43,558 bases of DNA from Clostridia bacterium (GTDB taxonomy: Bacteria > Bacillota > Clostridia > Lachnospirales > Lachnospiraceae), in NCBI GenBank assembly GCA_009929525.1, contig SAAH01000020.1, positions 1 to 43,558 on the forward strand, written 5' to 3'. The position numbers were made by a program, and so were the translations under genes. Position 1 is the first letter of the stretch. Each line of letters starts with the position of its first letter. This document shows positions 34,678 through 43,449 of this stretch, piece by piece. The notes below the pieces were generated by a model. That model had not been told where the DNA came from. It was given only the letters and a program-made list of their open reading frames with translations, and made no database searches.

Positions 34678-35616
34678 TCATTTCGCACGGATACGCGGAT
34701 CGATGACCGCATACAAAATATCCATGATCGTACTGATGGTCAGGAAAATGAAAACCATAAGTATCGTAACTGCCTGTACTACCGGATAATCTGCCGCCTT
34801 AACTCCGTCTATTAAGATGGAACCAAGACCAGCCAGTGAAAATACTTCTTCAACCAGCACGGAACCAACCAGCAAAACACCGATCTGTGTACCGATGATC
34901 GTGATAACAGGGATCAATGTATTCTTCAGACAATGCTTCCAGATGATCTTTGTATTGCTGATTCCTTTTGCAGTTGCAACCACTTTATAGTTTGACTGCA
35001 GCTGCTCGATCATACTTGTCTTTACTACTCTCGAAGTCAGTGCGATCATGCTGAACGCCAACGCTATGGCCGGCAGACTGATACGTGAGAGAAATTCTCC
35101 AAATCCGTGAAAGGATCCGGTAAATGCATACCCCGGCGCTATGATCGTAGCAAATACGATCATCAGGATACTTGTAAGGAACGGCGGGCTTGCCACCAGG
35201 ATCAGCTGGATGATCGACAAGGTCGTATCCACCGGTGTATTTTGTTTCACTGCGGTGAGGATTCCTGTTGGGATCGCGATCACGATGGCGATCAAGGTAG
35301 CCAGGATAACGATACCTGCTGTTACCGGAAATCTTCTCCCTACCAGTTCAGATACCGACTGTCTGTACTGAAAGCTCGTACCGAAATCTCCGTGAAATAC
35401 TCCTGTGATCCAGATTCCATATTGTTCTATATTACTCTTATCAAGATTAAAATCTTTCTTGATATTTGCTACTGTCTCTGCTGTAGTCTGTTTTCCTCCC
35501 ACGATCACAGATACAGGATCTGTCTTATTCAATCTGACCATTCCAAAGATGATCACACTGGCACAAAACAATACAACCACATACTGTACCAGTTTTTTTA
35601 AGATAAACTTTACCAT
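34678..35616 (-). CDS. Peptide ABC transporter permease (OppB/DppB)
   Basis: A 312-residue permease with six predicted helices. It has the N-terminal helix plus FGTSFQYRQSVSELVGRRFPVT region of OppB/DppB proteins and the coupling segment near ATAKGISNTKIIWKHCLKN. GAGGAGC precedes the ATG. It begins 5 bases after the iminopeptidase gene, so uptake and hydrolysis are coordinated. Confidence 0.93.
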   Translation of the reverse strand: MVKFILKKLVQYVVVLFCASVIIFGMVRLNKTDPVSVIVGGKQTTAETVANIKKDFNLDKSNIEQYGIWITGVFHGDFGTSFQYRQSVSELVGRRFPVTAGIVILATLIAIVIAIPTGILTAVKQNTPVDTTLSIIQLILVASPPFLTSILMIVFATIIAPGYAFTGSFHGFGEFLSRISLPAIALAFSMIALTSRVVKTSMIEQLQSNYKVVATAKGISNTKIIWKHCLKNTLIPVITIIGTQIGVLLVGSVLVEEVFSLAGLGSILIDGVKAADYPVVQAVTILMVFIFLTISTIMDILYAVIDPRIRAK

Positions 35617-35621
35617 AACCC

Positions 35622-36506
35622 TTAGCTCCTCTCTGTCTCTTCAAAAAATTGCTCAACCAGCTTGTTATAGATTTCTCTCTGCTCCCAGTGCACCAGGTGG
35701 GTACCTCTGAGAAGTTCCCATCTGCTGTGAGGTATTTTCTCATTGATTTCTTTCATCATGACCGGTGTTGCCTTATCCATCGTTCCCGATGTGATAAGGA
35801 CAGGAACCTGGATCTTATCCAAATCTTCTGCAATGTCCCAATCTTTCAAGTTACCTGTTATGGTAAATTCGCTGGGACCGATCATAACCTCATAGCACTC
35901 CACGCTGGAGTTCAAAGACCGGGCAACCGGCTCAGGCCATGGTTCTTCCAATCCGCATACATGACGACGGGTGTATTCTGCATTTGCTGCCTTGTATTCC
36001 TTGCTGTCATATTCCCCCCTGGCTTCGCAGGTCATGATTGCATTTTTCTCTGCTTCCGGGAGAAGTTTTATCAACTCTCTGGCTTCTTCCTGCCATCGTT
36101 TCATCGATGCCGGTGAACTTGCGATCACAAAACTTATCACACCTTCCGGCTGCTGCTCCATATACTGCATACCCAGCATACCTCCCCAGGACTGTCCCAG
36201 GATATGTACCCGGGTAAGACCAAGATGTTCCCGGATAGCTGCAAGCTCGTCCAAAAATATCTGTTCATTCCATTCGATAAGGCCACCGAACACAGCCGAA
36301 TGACCGCATCCTAACTGGTCATAATAGATGACCTGTCTTCCTTCCTCCGCCAGATCATCCAAAGAAGTAAGATAATCATGGCAGCTTCCCGGACCTCCAT
36401 GGAGTACAAGCAAAGGATATTTTCCTTCTTCACATTCCCCGGCGATACGATACCAGGTCTTAAACCCATGGAACTCCATAAATCCTTCTTTTATTTTCAT
36501 CTCCAT
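35622..36506 (-). CDS. Proline iminopeptidase-like alpha/beta hydrolase
   Basis: A 294-residue S33 family protein with oxyanion motif HGGPG, nucleophile elbow GQSWGG, a likely acid in SGTMDKATP and catalytic His in RGTHLVHWE. These enzymes remove N-terminal proline or other residues from small peptides in the cytosol; relatives may act on other amides. ATG at 36,506 follows AAGGA by 8 bases; GTG at 36,509 is also in frame. As first gene of the peptide ABC operon it suggests import of proline-rich or other small peptides. Confidence 0.88.
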   Translation of the reverse strand: MEMKIKEGFMEFHGFKTWYRIAGECEEGKYPLLVLHGGPGSCHDYLTSLDDLAEEGRQVIYYDQLGCGHSAVFGGLIEWNEQIFLDELAAIREHLGLTRVHILGQSWGGMLGMQYMEQQPEGVISFVIASSPASMKRWQEEARELIKLLPEAEKNAIMTCEARGEYDSKEYKAANAEYTRRHVCGLEEPWPEPVARSLNSSVECYEVMIGPSEFTITGNLKDWDIAEDLDKIQVPVLITSGTMDKATPVMMKEINEKIPHSRWELLRGTHLVHWEQREIYNKLVEQFFEETERS

Positions 36507-36537
36507 CACCCTTTCCTTACATTTTCCCTGTATATAA

Positions 36538-36580
36538 AACGAGGGAGTTCATGAAATATTACTTCACGAACTCCCTCGTT
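36538..36580 (-). terminator. Leader hairpin/attenuator before the peptide operon
   Basis: AACGAGGGAGTTCATGAA (36538-36555) and TTCACGAACTCCCTCGTT (36563-36580) pair at 17 of 18 positions around a 7-base loop. On the minus strand TTTTATATA follows. It lies 30 bases before the iminopeptidase start, inside the probable leader, and would act as an attenuator rather than an end-of-operon terminator. No T-box signature was seen. Confidence 0.6.
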
Positions 36581-36673
36581 CATCTTCATATTGATTTTCA
36601 ATTTATAATAGACACACAATCGTTTATACATTATGTAAACTTCTATCAAATACTATTTTTACTCCTATATACA

Positions 36674-36715
36674 AAAAAAGACAAGGACTCTTTCATAGAC
36701 TTCCTCGTCTTTTTT
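36674..36715. terminator. Bidirectional terminator after eutC
   Basis: AAAAAAGACAAGGA and TCCTCGTCTTTTTT (36674-36687 and 36702-36715) pair with one mismatch, with T runs on both strands. It ends the eut operon about 130 bases after the eutC stop. Confidence 0.8.
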
Positions 36716-36843
36716 ACGTGGTTCAGTATAGACCGTGTTTTATGGGTTGTCAAGATTATTTCTGTAAAAAAACTTTCTTGTATCTCTTTTTGTACAACCT
36801 TTTTATTAATTGTTGTCTTCTATATTACCCACTTTTAGCTTTC

Positions 36844-37560
36844 TCAGGAATTTTCCTGCAGCATTTTTTGTATGATTTCTGCAATATATGCCGCAGCCTC
36901 CACTGGCGGCATACCTACTTTACTGATATTTGATACTACCGTATAGTCCGACTCGGACATTTCCGGATTTGCATGATATGCGATGTATGCTGACATACTC
37001 TCACTGGTAAGCAGTCCCGGACGCTCGCCGATCAAAATGCATGTTACCTTTGCCCCCAGCAGCGGGCCTACTGTACGCGCCGTATTCACTCTGCAGTATC
37101 TGACAAAAAATGGGGTTCCTACCGTAATACCCTCATATTCAAGTTCTGCTTTAAGCGCTGGATAAAGATCCGGAATATTGGCGCCTATGGAGGGAGAGCA
37201 GAGCCCATCGCCAAAATATATCTGTACCTGAGGCCCATGCACGCAATGCGCAAGGATTTTTTCCTGCATTTCCTCCTCCAGGATCCTGCCCCAGTCAGGG
37301 CGTGTGAGCATCTCATATTTGTCCTTGCACTTTGTCTGCACTTCAAGTACTCCCAGCGCCTGTATCGTTTCCCTGGAAACCTCCTCAAAAACTGCATCCG
37401 CAGCCATCGCCTGTGCTTCCTGAAAGTCCAGCATGGCTCCTGTCTTATATCGCGCCCCTGCCCTGCCGATCCCGATCCGTGCTGGGGTCGTCTGTCTTAA
37501 TTTTTCTATCTCTGCAAGATCATTTTCCATCTTCTTTTCATGTATCTTATCTGGATCCAT
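36844..37560 (-). CDS. eutC: Ethanolamine ammonia-lyase small subunit
   Basis: A 238-residue EutC protein: PARIGIGRAGARYKTGAML, FGDGLCSPSIGANIPDLYP, and RVNTARTVGPLLGAKVTCILIGERPG match the subunit that helps bind adenosylcobalamin and completes the lyase that turns ethanolamine into acetaldehyde and ammonia. ATG at 37,560 follows GGGGGAAG and begins just past the eutB stop, so translation is coupled; a start 19 codons earlier would overlap eutB widely. It is shorter at the N terminus than the enterobacterial protein, as usual in Clostridia. Confidence 0.94.
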   Translation of the reverse strand: MDPDKIHEKKMENDLAEIEKLRQTTPARIGIGRAGARYKTGAMLDFQEAQAMAADAVFEEVSRETIQALGVLEVQTKCKDKYEMLTRPDWGRILEEEMQEKILAHCVHGPQVQIYFGDGLCSPSIGANIPDLYPALKAELEYEGITVGTPFFVRYCRVNTARTVGPLLGAKVTCILIGERPGLLTSESMSAYIAYHANPEMSESDYTVVSNISKVGMPPVEAAAYIAEIIQKMLQENS

Positions 37561-37561
37561 C

Positions 37562-38932
37562 TTATCTTCCCCCTGTAAAAATTGCTGGATTGCCTGCCTT
37601 GGGACCCAGCCCTCCATTCACCCAGATGCCTCTTTTTTCAAGCCACTGGCGGAATTCCTCGATCGGCTGCTTTCCGCTCATCTCTCTCAACGCTGCGATA
37701 TCATGATATCCTGTGGACTGATACATGAGCATCACATCATCTCCCTGCGGCAGACCCATAAAATAGTGGCATCCTGCAGCACTCAACATGACCGCCAGAT
37801 CTTCGATATCATTCTGATCCACCGGCATATGATTGGTATAGCACGCATCGCAGCCCATCGGAAGACCATGAAGATGACCACAGAATACATCCTCCAACCC
37901 TGCTCTCAGAAGCTGGGATGAGTCATAGAGATATTCCGGTCCCATAAATCCTACCACTGTATTTACTAAAAATGGTTTGTAATGCCTTGCAAGCCCGTAA
38001 CACCTGCACTCCATCGTCACCTGATCCCATCCATTATGTGCATCTGATGACAGTTCTGAAGCCTGCCCCGTCTCAAAATACATGACATTTTCCCCAACGG
38101 CACTGCCCTCTTCCAAAAACATCTTCCATCCTTCATCGAGCATCCCGCGGCTGATGCCAAATGCCTCACAGGCTTCCTGACTTCCTGCCAATGACTGAAA
38201 GCACAGATCGGCTCTTCCTCCTGCGGCAAGTGCCTTCATCTGGGTACTGATATGTGACAGTACACAAGTCTGTGTGGGAATCTCATATTTTTCTTTGATT
38301 TCCTCGAGAAGCCGCCAGATAGACAGAGTAGAATCCACCGTGTCTATGGCAGGATTCAGTCCGAGAACGGCATCGCCAATCCCATAGCTTAACCCCTCCA
38401 GCACCGATGCACGCACTCCCCGTTCATCGTCTGTGGGATGGTTCGGCTGCAGACGGCTTGCCAGTACTCCCTGCTGCCCTATCGTGGTGTTGCAGGTAGC
38501 AAGGATCGTCATCTTATTGCCCGCATACATCAGGTCAAGATTACCCATCAGTTTTGCCACTGCTGCGATACACTCGCTGCTCAGCCCCCGGCCACATTTT
38601 AACATATCATTCCCACTTGTCTGGCTGTCCAGCAGCCATTCCCGCAGTTCACCGATCGTCCAGTCTTTCACTTTTTCATATTCCGCTTCATCCACATCGT
38701 CCTGGATGATCTGAGTCACAAAATCTTTTTCATAGGAAACTGCCGGGTGATTTCGTATCTGTGCTACGGTAAGCTGACTAAGGACCCTCTTTGCTGCTAT
38801 TCTCTCAAGCTTTGTCTGTGCAGCTATCCCGGCAAGGCAGTCTCCAGACTTTAATTCATTGGCTTTTGCCATTACCTCTCTGACACTGGAAAATTGATAT
38901 GTTTTTCCTCCCGATATCGTCGTAAGATTCAC
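37562..38932 (-). CDS. eutB: Ethanolamine ammonia-lyase large subunit
   Basis: A 456-residue EutB protein of normal length. It forms the TIM barrel that binds ethanolamine and runs the radical deamination. Family blocks include LATCNTTIGQQGVLASRLQP, GDAVLGLNPAIDTVDS, YFETGQASELSSDAHNG and GCDACYTNHMPVDQNDIEDL. No truncation or frame break is seen. It lies between eutA and eutC on one transcript; no microcompartment shell, eutD or eutE gene lies within the window. Confidence 0.96.
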   Translation of the reverse strand: MNLTTISGGKTYQFSSVREVMAKANELKSGDCLAGIAAQTKLERIAAKRVLSQLTVAQIRNHPAVSYEKDFVTQIIQDDVDEAEYEKVKDWTIGELREWLLDSQTSGNDMLKCGRGLSSECIAAVAKLMGNLDLMYAGNKMTILATCNTTIGQQGVLASRLQPNHPTDDERGVRASVLEGLSYGIGDAVLGLNPAIDTVDSTLSIWRLLEEIKEKYEIPTQTCVLSHISTQMKALAAGGRADLCFQSLAGSQEACEAFGISRGMLDEGWKMFLEEGSAVGENVMYFETGQASELSSDAHNGWDQVTMECRCYGLARHYKPFLVNTVVGFMGPEYLYDSSQLLRAGLEDVFCGHLHGLPMGCDACYTNHMPVDQNDIEDLAVMLSAAGCHYFMGLPQGDDVMLMYQSTGYHDIAALREMSGKQPIEEFRQWLEKRGIWVNGGLGPKAGNPAIFTGGR

Positions 38933-38984
38933 CTGAATTCCTCCTATATTTCCATTTTACATTCTGCAGTCCTTGCTGCATATG

Positions 38985-40451
38985 TTACCTTTCACTCTGT
39001 GCACCGCAACCAAATAATAAGGTTTTTACCACTACAGGCAGGGCGTATCCCTGTCCCAGCGGATTACCTATATCGATATAATCTCCATCCTGACAGCGTA
39101 TCTCGTCCACACAGATGGGAGCATCTTCTCTTCCCATCCGCCGTTTCAACGCCTGCCCTACTGCTTTACCCATATCATTTTCTATAATGACTGCCTGCAG
39201 TTTAGCATATCCAGATAAAATGTCTGCCAGGTTTTCTATATCACCAAAGGATGGATTTCTCATCCCACTCATAGCAACTGCAAAATTGCCTGATGGATCC
39301 GGGAGCCATCGTTTCTTTTTCCTGATCTCTTCTGAAATATATGCCATATCCTCTGACCCCTCCAATCGGATGCGGATCACCGGTATATTTTTTATAGGCA
39401 GTTTTCTTCCTTTATAATCCACCGTACTTCCCGATACTTCTATAGAATAATTTCCAGCACCGATCACAGTAGCACGTATCGTCTCATGTTTCCACATGGG
39501 AAAATCCGGTTTTATATTCCCCTGTATAAGATGTGTCGATGAAGCGATAGCCTGTCCCAGCAGATCCCCGATATCACCATAGCGAAATACGCTTTCACTC
39601 CCTATACAGTCAGCGACTCCACCTGAAAATGTAATGATATCCGGCAGATATTCCTCCGATATACCATTTGTCACCTCCAGTTTTTTCAGAAGGTTTGATC
39701 CTGGTCGATATCCGACTGCCTCCTCCAGCAGTTTTGCCAGCCTGCCGCACAGATTCTTTATGGATTCCGTTAATCCATCCGATATAAAATTACCAATTTT
39801 AATATCTAACTCCTCTATCTCACAGATCATTTTCATGGAATCTGTCATGGATGTGATGCGTCCATCCTTGATCCGCAGCAATCTTCCGCCGATGTCATAA
39901 CAGGCAGTAGCTGCCACTTCTCCATCCTTGAAGATACAGATATTGGTCGTGCCGCCTCCGATATCCAGATTTGCCACACATTTTCCAGTCTCTTTTGAAA
40001 GCCTGTCTGCACCTGCACCCTTCCCTGCCAGGACCGATTCCAGATCCGGCCCCGCCTCTGCCACAACAAAATCACCGGCAAAAGCAGAAAGAGCATGGAC
40101 AACCTTGTCCGCATTGCTCTTTCTTGAACTTTCACCGGTGATGATCACTGCACCTGTCTGTATTTGCTCCGGGGAAAATCCGGCAGACCTGTATTCCTGC
40201 TCTACCAGTTTTTTCACCCCTTTGGCATCTATCTTTACATCATTTTCCCCGTGATACTCCAAAGGGGTTTCATGAATATCACTTCGATAGATCACTTCTT
40301 TATCATAGATTTCCACTTTTGGTGCTCTGCCAAATCCACGTTCTTCCCGTATCTTCATCCTGCAAAACACCAGCTGTGTAGTGGAGGTCCCCACATCGAT
40401 CCCTGCACTGAGCAGGGTGTGAGGACCGCCGGTCACTTCATATCCAAACAT
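38985..40451 (-). CDS. eutA: Ethanolamine ammonia-lyase reactivating factor
   Basis: A 488-residue ASKHA-fold ATPase. The phosphate-1 motif [13 protein letters not shown] lies at the N terminus and [13 protein letters not shown] is the phosphate-2 motif, as in EutA. It exchanges damaged cobalamin on EutBC for fresh adenosylcobalamin with use of ATP. GGAGGG precedes the ATG. It directly precedes eutB and follows the PEP synthase-like gene by 38 bases. Confidence 0.94.
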   Translation of the reverse strand: MFGYEVTGGPHTLLSAGIDVGTSTTQLVFCRMKIREERGFGRAPKVEIYDKEVIYRSDIHETPLEYHGENDVKIDAKGVKKLVEQEYRSAGFSPEQIQTGAVIITGESSRKSNADKVVHALSAFAGDFVVAEAGPDLESVLAGKGAGADRLSKETGKCVANLDIGGGTTNICIFKDGEVAATACYDIGGRLLRIKDGRITSMTDSMKMICEIEELDIKIGNFISDGLTESIKNLCGRLAKLLEEAVGYRPGSNLLKKLEVTNGISEEYLPDIITFSGGVADCIGSESVFRYGDIGDLLGQAIASSTHLIQGNIKPDFPMWKHETIRATVIGAGNYSIEVSGSTVDYKGRKLPIKNIPVIRIRLEGSEDMAYISEEIRKKKRWLPDPSGNFAVAMSGMRNPSFGDIENLADILSGYAKLQAVIIENDMGKAVGQALKRRMGREDAPICVDEIRCQDGDYIDIGNPLGQGYALPVVVKTLLFGCGAQSER

Positions 40452-40489
40452 CTCTTATTTATCCCTCCAGATACGGAAATATCCTATTT

Positions 40490-43054
40490 TCATCGTCCAC
40501 AGATCCCATGATTAGATACCGCATCCATCCAGTAATTCAGATTTTTCGGTTCCCTCACCTGGATTATGCCCTTTAGTTCCGGAAACTCCGGACATATCTT
40601 TTCAAAAAGATCCTCATACTCTTCCAGATATTCCATATCATACTGAAGTGTTTTCTCATTATTCCAGATCGCACCATAGAGGATCTCGGCCTCAACAAGA
40701 TCCTGGAACATATGGCTTCCATAGCTTAATTCCGGCATATAGCCCGCACGGCTGTCTGACACTTCACATACCGCAGAAAAATTAGAAATATCTCCAAAAG
40801 TCACAGGCACTCCCAGTTCCGGTGACGAAGTCCCGATCCGTCCCGGCGTCATAAGAAGGAGATTCTTTCCGCTTCCTCTGTAATATCTGTTGATTTTTCC
40901 CACGGCTGCTGCCGCATCATATTTTTTCACATAAGGATATTCATAATACAGCACCGGATCGATCTGTACGACAACGTCAATCTGTCGTTTTCCCGATGCT
41001 CCCATCGATGAATCCTTGATATCAAAGAACACTTTTTCCAGGTGAAGATTTTCCATGTCCACAGTCTCGCCTGTCTGCCCAAGATAAAGGGGACGGCACT
41101 GGAGCAGATTCACAACAAAATCTCCCGTTTCATCCATATTGACTGTATATTCTATATCAACCGGATTGCCATAGATTTTCTCCAGTGTCTTTAGTATCTT
41201 CTGCATCAGTCCTGTGAATTCCCGCTGTTCCAGAAGCTTTTGACAACTTGTAAACCATACTTCACGATACCTGCCCATCTGCTGCAGCCGGCTTTCTGCC
41301 TCATAGTCACGTTCCAACACCATTTTCTTATACCAGAGCGGCAGACTTGGAAGCAGTGCATCCAATGAAATCTCTTCCAATTTGTTATCCTGGCAATACA
41401 ACACATCGATATTTCTCTGAGAGAATTTGTGCTTTTGTTCCACCGTGGTAAGCACTGTCACCGCCGGACGATCCAGATTCGCCAGCCTTGGATAGTCTTC
41501 CCTTGTCCGGTCAACTGCCTTCGTTCCCAGTCCCATAACGATACGGAGCATTCCCGCATCTGGATCCATATCCGGATACCACTTGTACGCACTGTGGCTG
41601 TAGCCCACGCCCGCAGCACCCGGCATAAAATATTTTCCATAATAGGATCCTGATACCCGCTGCACCAGCACTGCCATCTGCTCATCTTTGTCCTGAAGGC
41701 CCCGAAGCATCCTGTATTCCAGCGCAGAATAGTCCATAGTACTTGCATAGACGGTTCTCACCGCTTCCTCAAACTCATGCATCCTCTCTTCCGGACTTCC
41801 CTGATTCACACAAAATACAGATTCATACTTTCCTGCAAATGCATTCCCAAATCCATCCTCCAGAAAGCTCGAAGATCTCACGATAAATGGACTCTGTCCA
41901 AAGTATTCCAACACGTTCAAAAACTGCTCTCTTATCTTCGTGGGGAATTCCCCCGTTTTCAAATGCTCCTGCAGATCCTTTGCTGCCGTAAAATATTCTT
42001 CCGGCGTTCTCTGGCGTATCCGAAGCTTCCAGCCGCCATTTGACACGATATACGTGTAAAAAACATCCGATCCTATATAAAATGAATCATGAGGCTCATT
42101 ATACTCCTGATATTCCGGAATCTCCGTATGACAGATTTTGCGGGCCAGCAGCATTCCACATGCTTTTCCTCCAATCGCCCCGCTTCCGATCATCCGGTCT
42201 CTCAGTGTAAAATAATCCTGAGGAGTAAAATACTGTTTCACCAGTTTCTTCAGTCTCTGATCCTTTGTCATAGTACTTGATATAATGAGGTCTTCCGTTT
42301 CCTCATCAAAATTCCCACGGGCATACTCCATCTTTGCCATACTGAAAAATCTGTCATAGCTGTCCACATTTTGATCCAGGGTATTGACCGACAGCTTCTG
42401 AAGGGTCTGGTAGTACCGGCTCATTCCCACTCCATCTGACACCGTGACAAATTCCCCTGTCTTCTTCACGTATCCGTGGGGCAAAAACATCTGATCCGAA
42501 TACCTGCTCCAGACTTTCAGCGGATGAAGGTAAACATATTTTTCATTCGAATATACATCCAGCAAAAGCTGTGTCGTATCGCGGATCCTTGCCACCGCAT
42601 CAAAGGAATGACGTCCCCGGAGCAGAGGAAAATACGCCACCGTATCCAATTCAAACAGGTACGGACAAGTCACACGGAAAAAATTCCCCATCATCAGATC
42701 CGTATACCATACGGACTGCAGTTCAGAAAGACAATCGAACACATAAAATGCATCCTTTCCCGCTTTCTCTATGATCTTATGGAGTGCCACCGTAAATGCC
42801 TCGAACCCCTCATCCGGGTTCAGTTCGCATACCTTTATCCCTGTCAGATCTTTCAGTACAGGTTCATGCTGGGCAAATCTGATATAAAGGATATCACGCC
42901 CATCTTCTACTGCCTGTCTGGCAAACGGCTCCGCAAACATCCGGAATTCTTCTATATCTGAAACCTGCCAGACCACATTATCTCCCAGCCGGATAGAATC
43001 CAGGATTTCATCCATCCTTGGATATCCGCTGGCTATTCTATCGAAAGCTGCCAT
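40490..43054 (-). CDS. PEP synthase/PPDK-type ATP-binding protein with N-terminal RecA/KaiC-like domain
   Basis: An 854-residue soluble protein. Residues about 1-190 resemble a RecA/KaiC fold (GYPRMDEILDSI at the start, AFYVFDCLSEL like a Walker B strand), but there is no GxxxxGK loop. Residues about 285-680 are a PPDK_N-type ATP-grasp domain (GAIGGKACGM at 292-301, IVRSSSFLEDG, AFAGKYES, ending LLQCRPL). The C terminus (GRIGTSSPELGVPVTFGDIS, SYGSHMFQDL) matches uncharacterised PEP/pyruvate-binding proteins. The swivelling phosphohistidine domain of true PEP synthase is missing, so PEP synthesis is doubtful; it may transfer phosphate to a partner or act as a sensor. GGAG precedes ATG. It stands upstream of eutABC in the same orientation. 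Confidence 0.8.
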   Translation of the reverse strand: MAAFDRIASGYPRMDEILDSIRLGDNVVWQVSDIEEFRMFAEPFARQAVEDGRDILYIRFAQHEPVLKDLTGIKVCELNPDEGFEAFTVALHKIIEKAGKDAFYVFDCLSELQSVWYTDLMMGNFFRVTCPYLFELDTVAYFPLLRGRHSFDAVARIRDTTQLLLDVYSNEKYVYLHPLKVWSRYSDQMFLPHGYVKKTGEFVTVSDGVGMSRYYQTLQKLSVNTLDQNVDSYDRFFSMAKMEYARGNFDEETEDLIISSTMTKDQRLKKLVKQYFTPQDYFTLRDRMIGSGAIGGKACGMLLARKICHTEIPEYQEYNEPHDSFYIGSDVFYTYIVSNGGWKLRIRQRTPEEYFTAAKDLQEHLKTGEFPTKIREQFLNVLEYFGQSPFIVRSSSFLEDGFGNAFAGKYESVFCVNQGSPEERMHEFEEAVRTVYASTMDYSALEYRMLRGLQDKDEQMAVLVQRVSGSYYGKYFMPGAAGVGYSHSAYKWYPDMDPDAGMLRIVMGLGTKAVDRTREDYPRLANLDRPAVTVLTTVEQKHKFSQRNIDVLYCQDNKLEEISLDALLPSLPLWYKKMVLERDYEAESRLQQMGRYREVWFTSCQKLLEQREFTGLMQKILKTLEKIYGNPVDIEYTVNMDETGDFVVNLLQCRPLYLGQTGETVDMENLHLEKVFFDIKDSSMGASGKRQIDVVVQIDPVLYYEYPYVKKYDAAAAVGKINRYYRGSGKNLLLMTPGRIGTSSPELGVPVTFGDISNFSAVCEVSDSRAGYMPELSYGSHMFQDLVEAEILYGAIWNNEKTLQYDMEYLEEYEDLFEKICPEFPELKGIIQVREPKNLNYWMDAVSNHGICGR

Positions 43055-43132
43055 ATCATTCTCTCCAAATCCGGGAATATTTATTCCCCATCACATAATC
43101 TCTCCACTCTTTTGTATTTCCTCTATCTTTCT

Positions 43133-43330
43133 CTATTTGATCATAGCCTCATCTCTGGCTAGGATTCTTAACAATTTTGCATTTGGTTTTGTATTGATCG
43201 GGTTATAGTAATAGCCCAAAAATCCGTTACAGGAACGATATGGATAAAAGATATCTGCCTGTGCGGAAATCTCCAGGTACTCTTCAAATTTTCTTAATCC
43301 ACTTCTGATTTTTTCGATTATATTCTTCAT
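43133..43330 (-). CDS. Small hypothetical protein at the head of the eut operon
   Basis: A 65-residue protein with a helical, charged first half (NIIEKIRSGLRKFEEYLEI) and an aromatic middle (YPYRSCNGFLGYYYNP). There is no signal peptide or membrane segment and I do not recognise it. GAGGAG lies 8 bases before the ATG, which supports it as a real gene. It ends 78 bases before the PEP synthase-like gene and probably shares its transcript. Confidence 0.55.
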   Translation of the reverse strand: MKNIIEKIRSGLRKFEEYLEISAQADIFYPYRSCNGFLGYYYNPINTKPNAKLLRILARDEAMIK

Positions 43331-43369
43331 AATATTTTCTCCTCTCTGTTACGGAAACCAACGAGTAAA

Positions 43370-43412
43370 AAAGCAGGGCAAAGAAGTCTTTCGAACCTCT
43401 TTGTCCTGCTTT
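43370..43412 (-). terminator. Hairpin with T run at the start of the eut-linked transcript
   Basis: On the minus strand AAAGCAGG and CCTGCTTT, extended inward by a CAAAGAGG/CTTCTTTG stem after one mismatch, form a long hairpin followed by TTTTTT. It fits an intrinsic terminator. It begins only a few bases after the predicted transcription start, so it is either a leader attenuator or the end of an operon outside the window. Confidence 0.7.
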
Positions 43413-43420
43413 ATGGTGTT

Positions 43421-43449
43421 ATGATAGCATATTTCATTTTATATTTCAA
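43421..43449 (-). promoter_or_regulatory. Probable extended -10 promoter of the eut-linked operon
   Basis: On the minus strand TTGAAA (43444-43449) and TATCAT (43421-43426) are separated by 17 bases, with a TG motif one base before the -10. It lies about 90 bases upstream of the small gene. The remaining bases up to the window end show no gene. Confidence 0.6.

Larger units (their letters stand above)
36510..36843. other. Intergenic region between eut and peptide operons
   Basis: No gene is visible. It holds two strong hairpins, annotated separately, and an AT-rich stretch (36,590-36,670) that should contain the peptide operon promoter, since it lies between the eut terminator and the leader hairpin. 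I could not fix a convincing -35/-10 pair there. A partial palindrome, GTTTATACATTATGTAAAC (36,621-36,639), might be an operator. Confidence 0.4.

Noticed and set aside
36510-36600. T-box or other riboswitch in the peptide operon leader
   Set aside because: The conserved T-box core and specifier features are not visible; only a plain long hairpin is supported.
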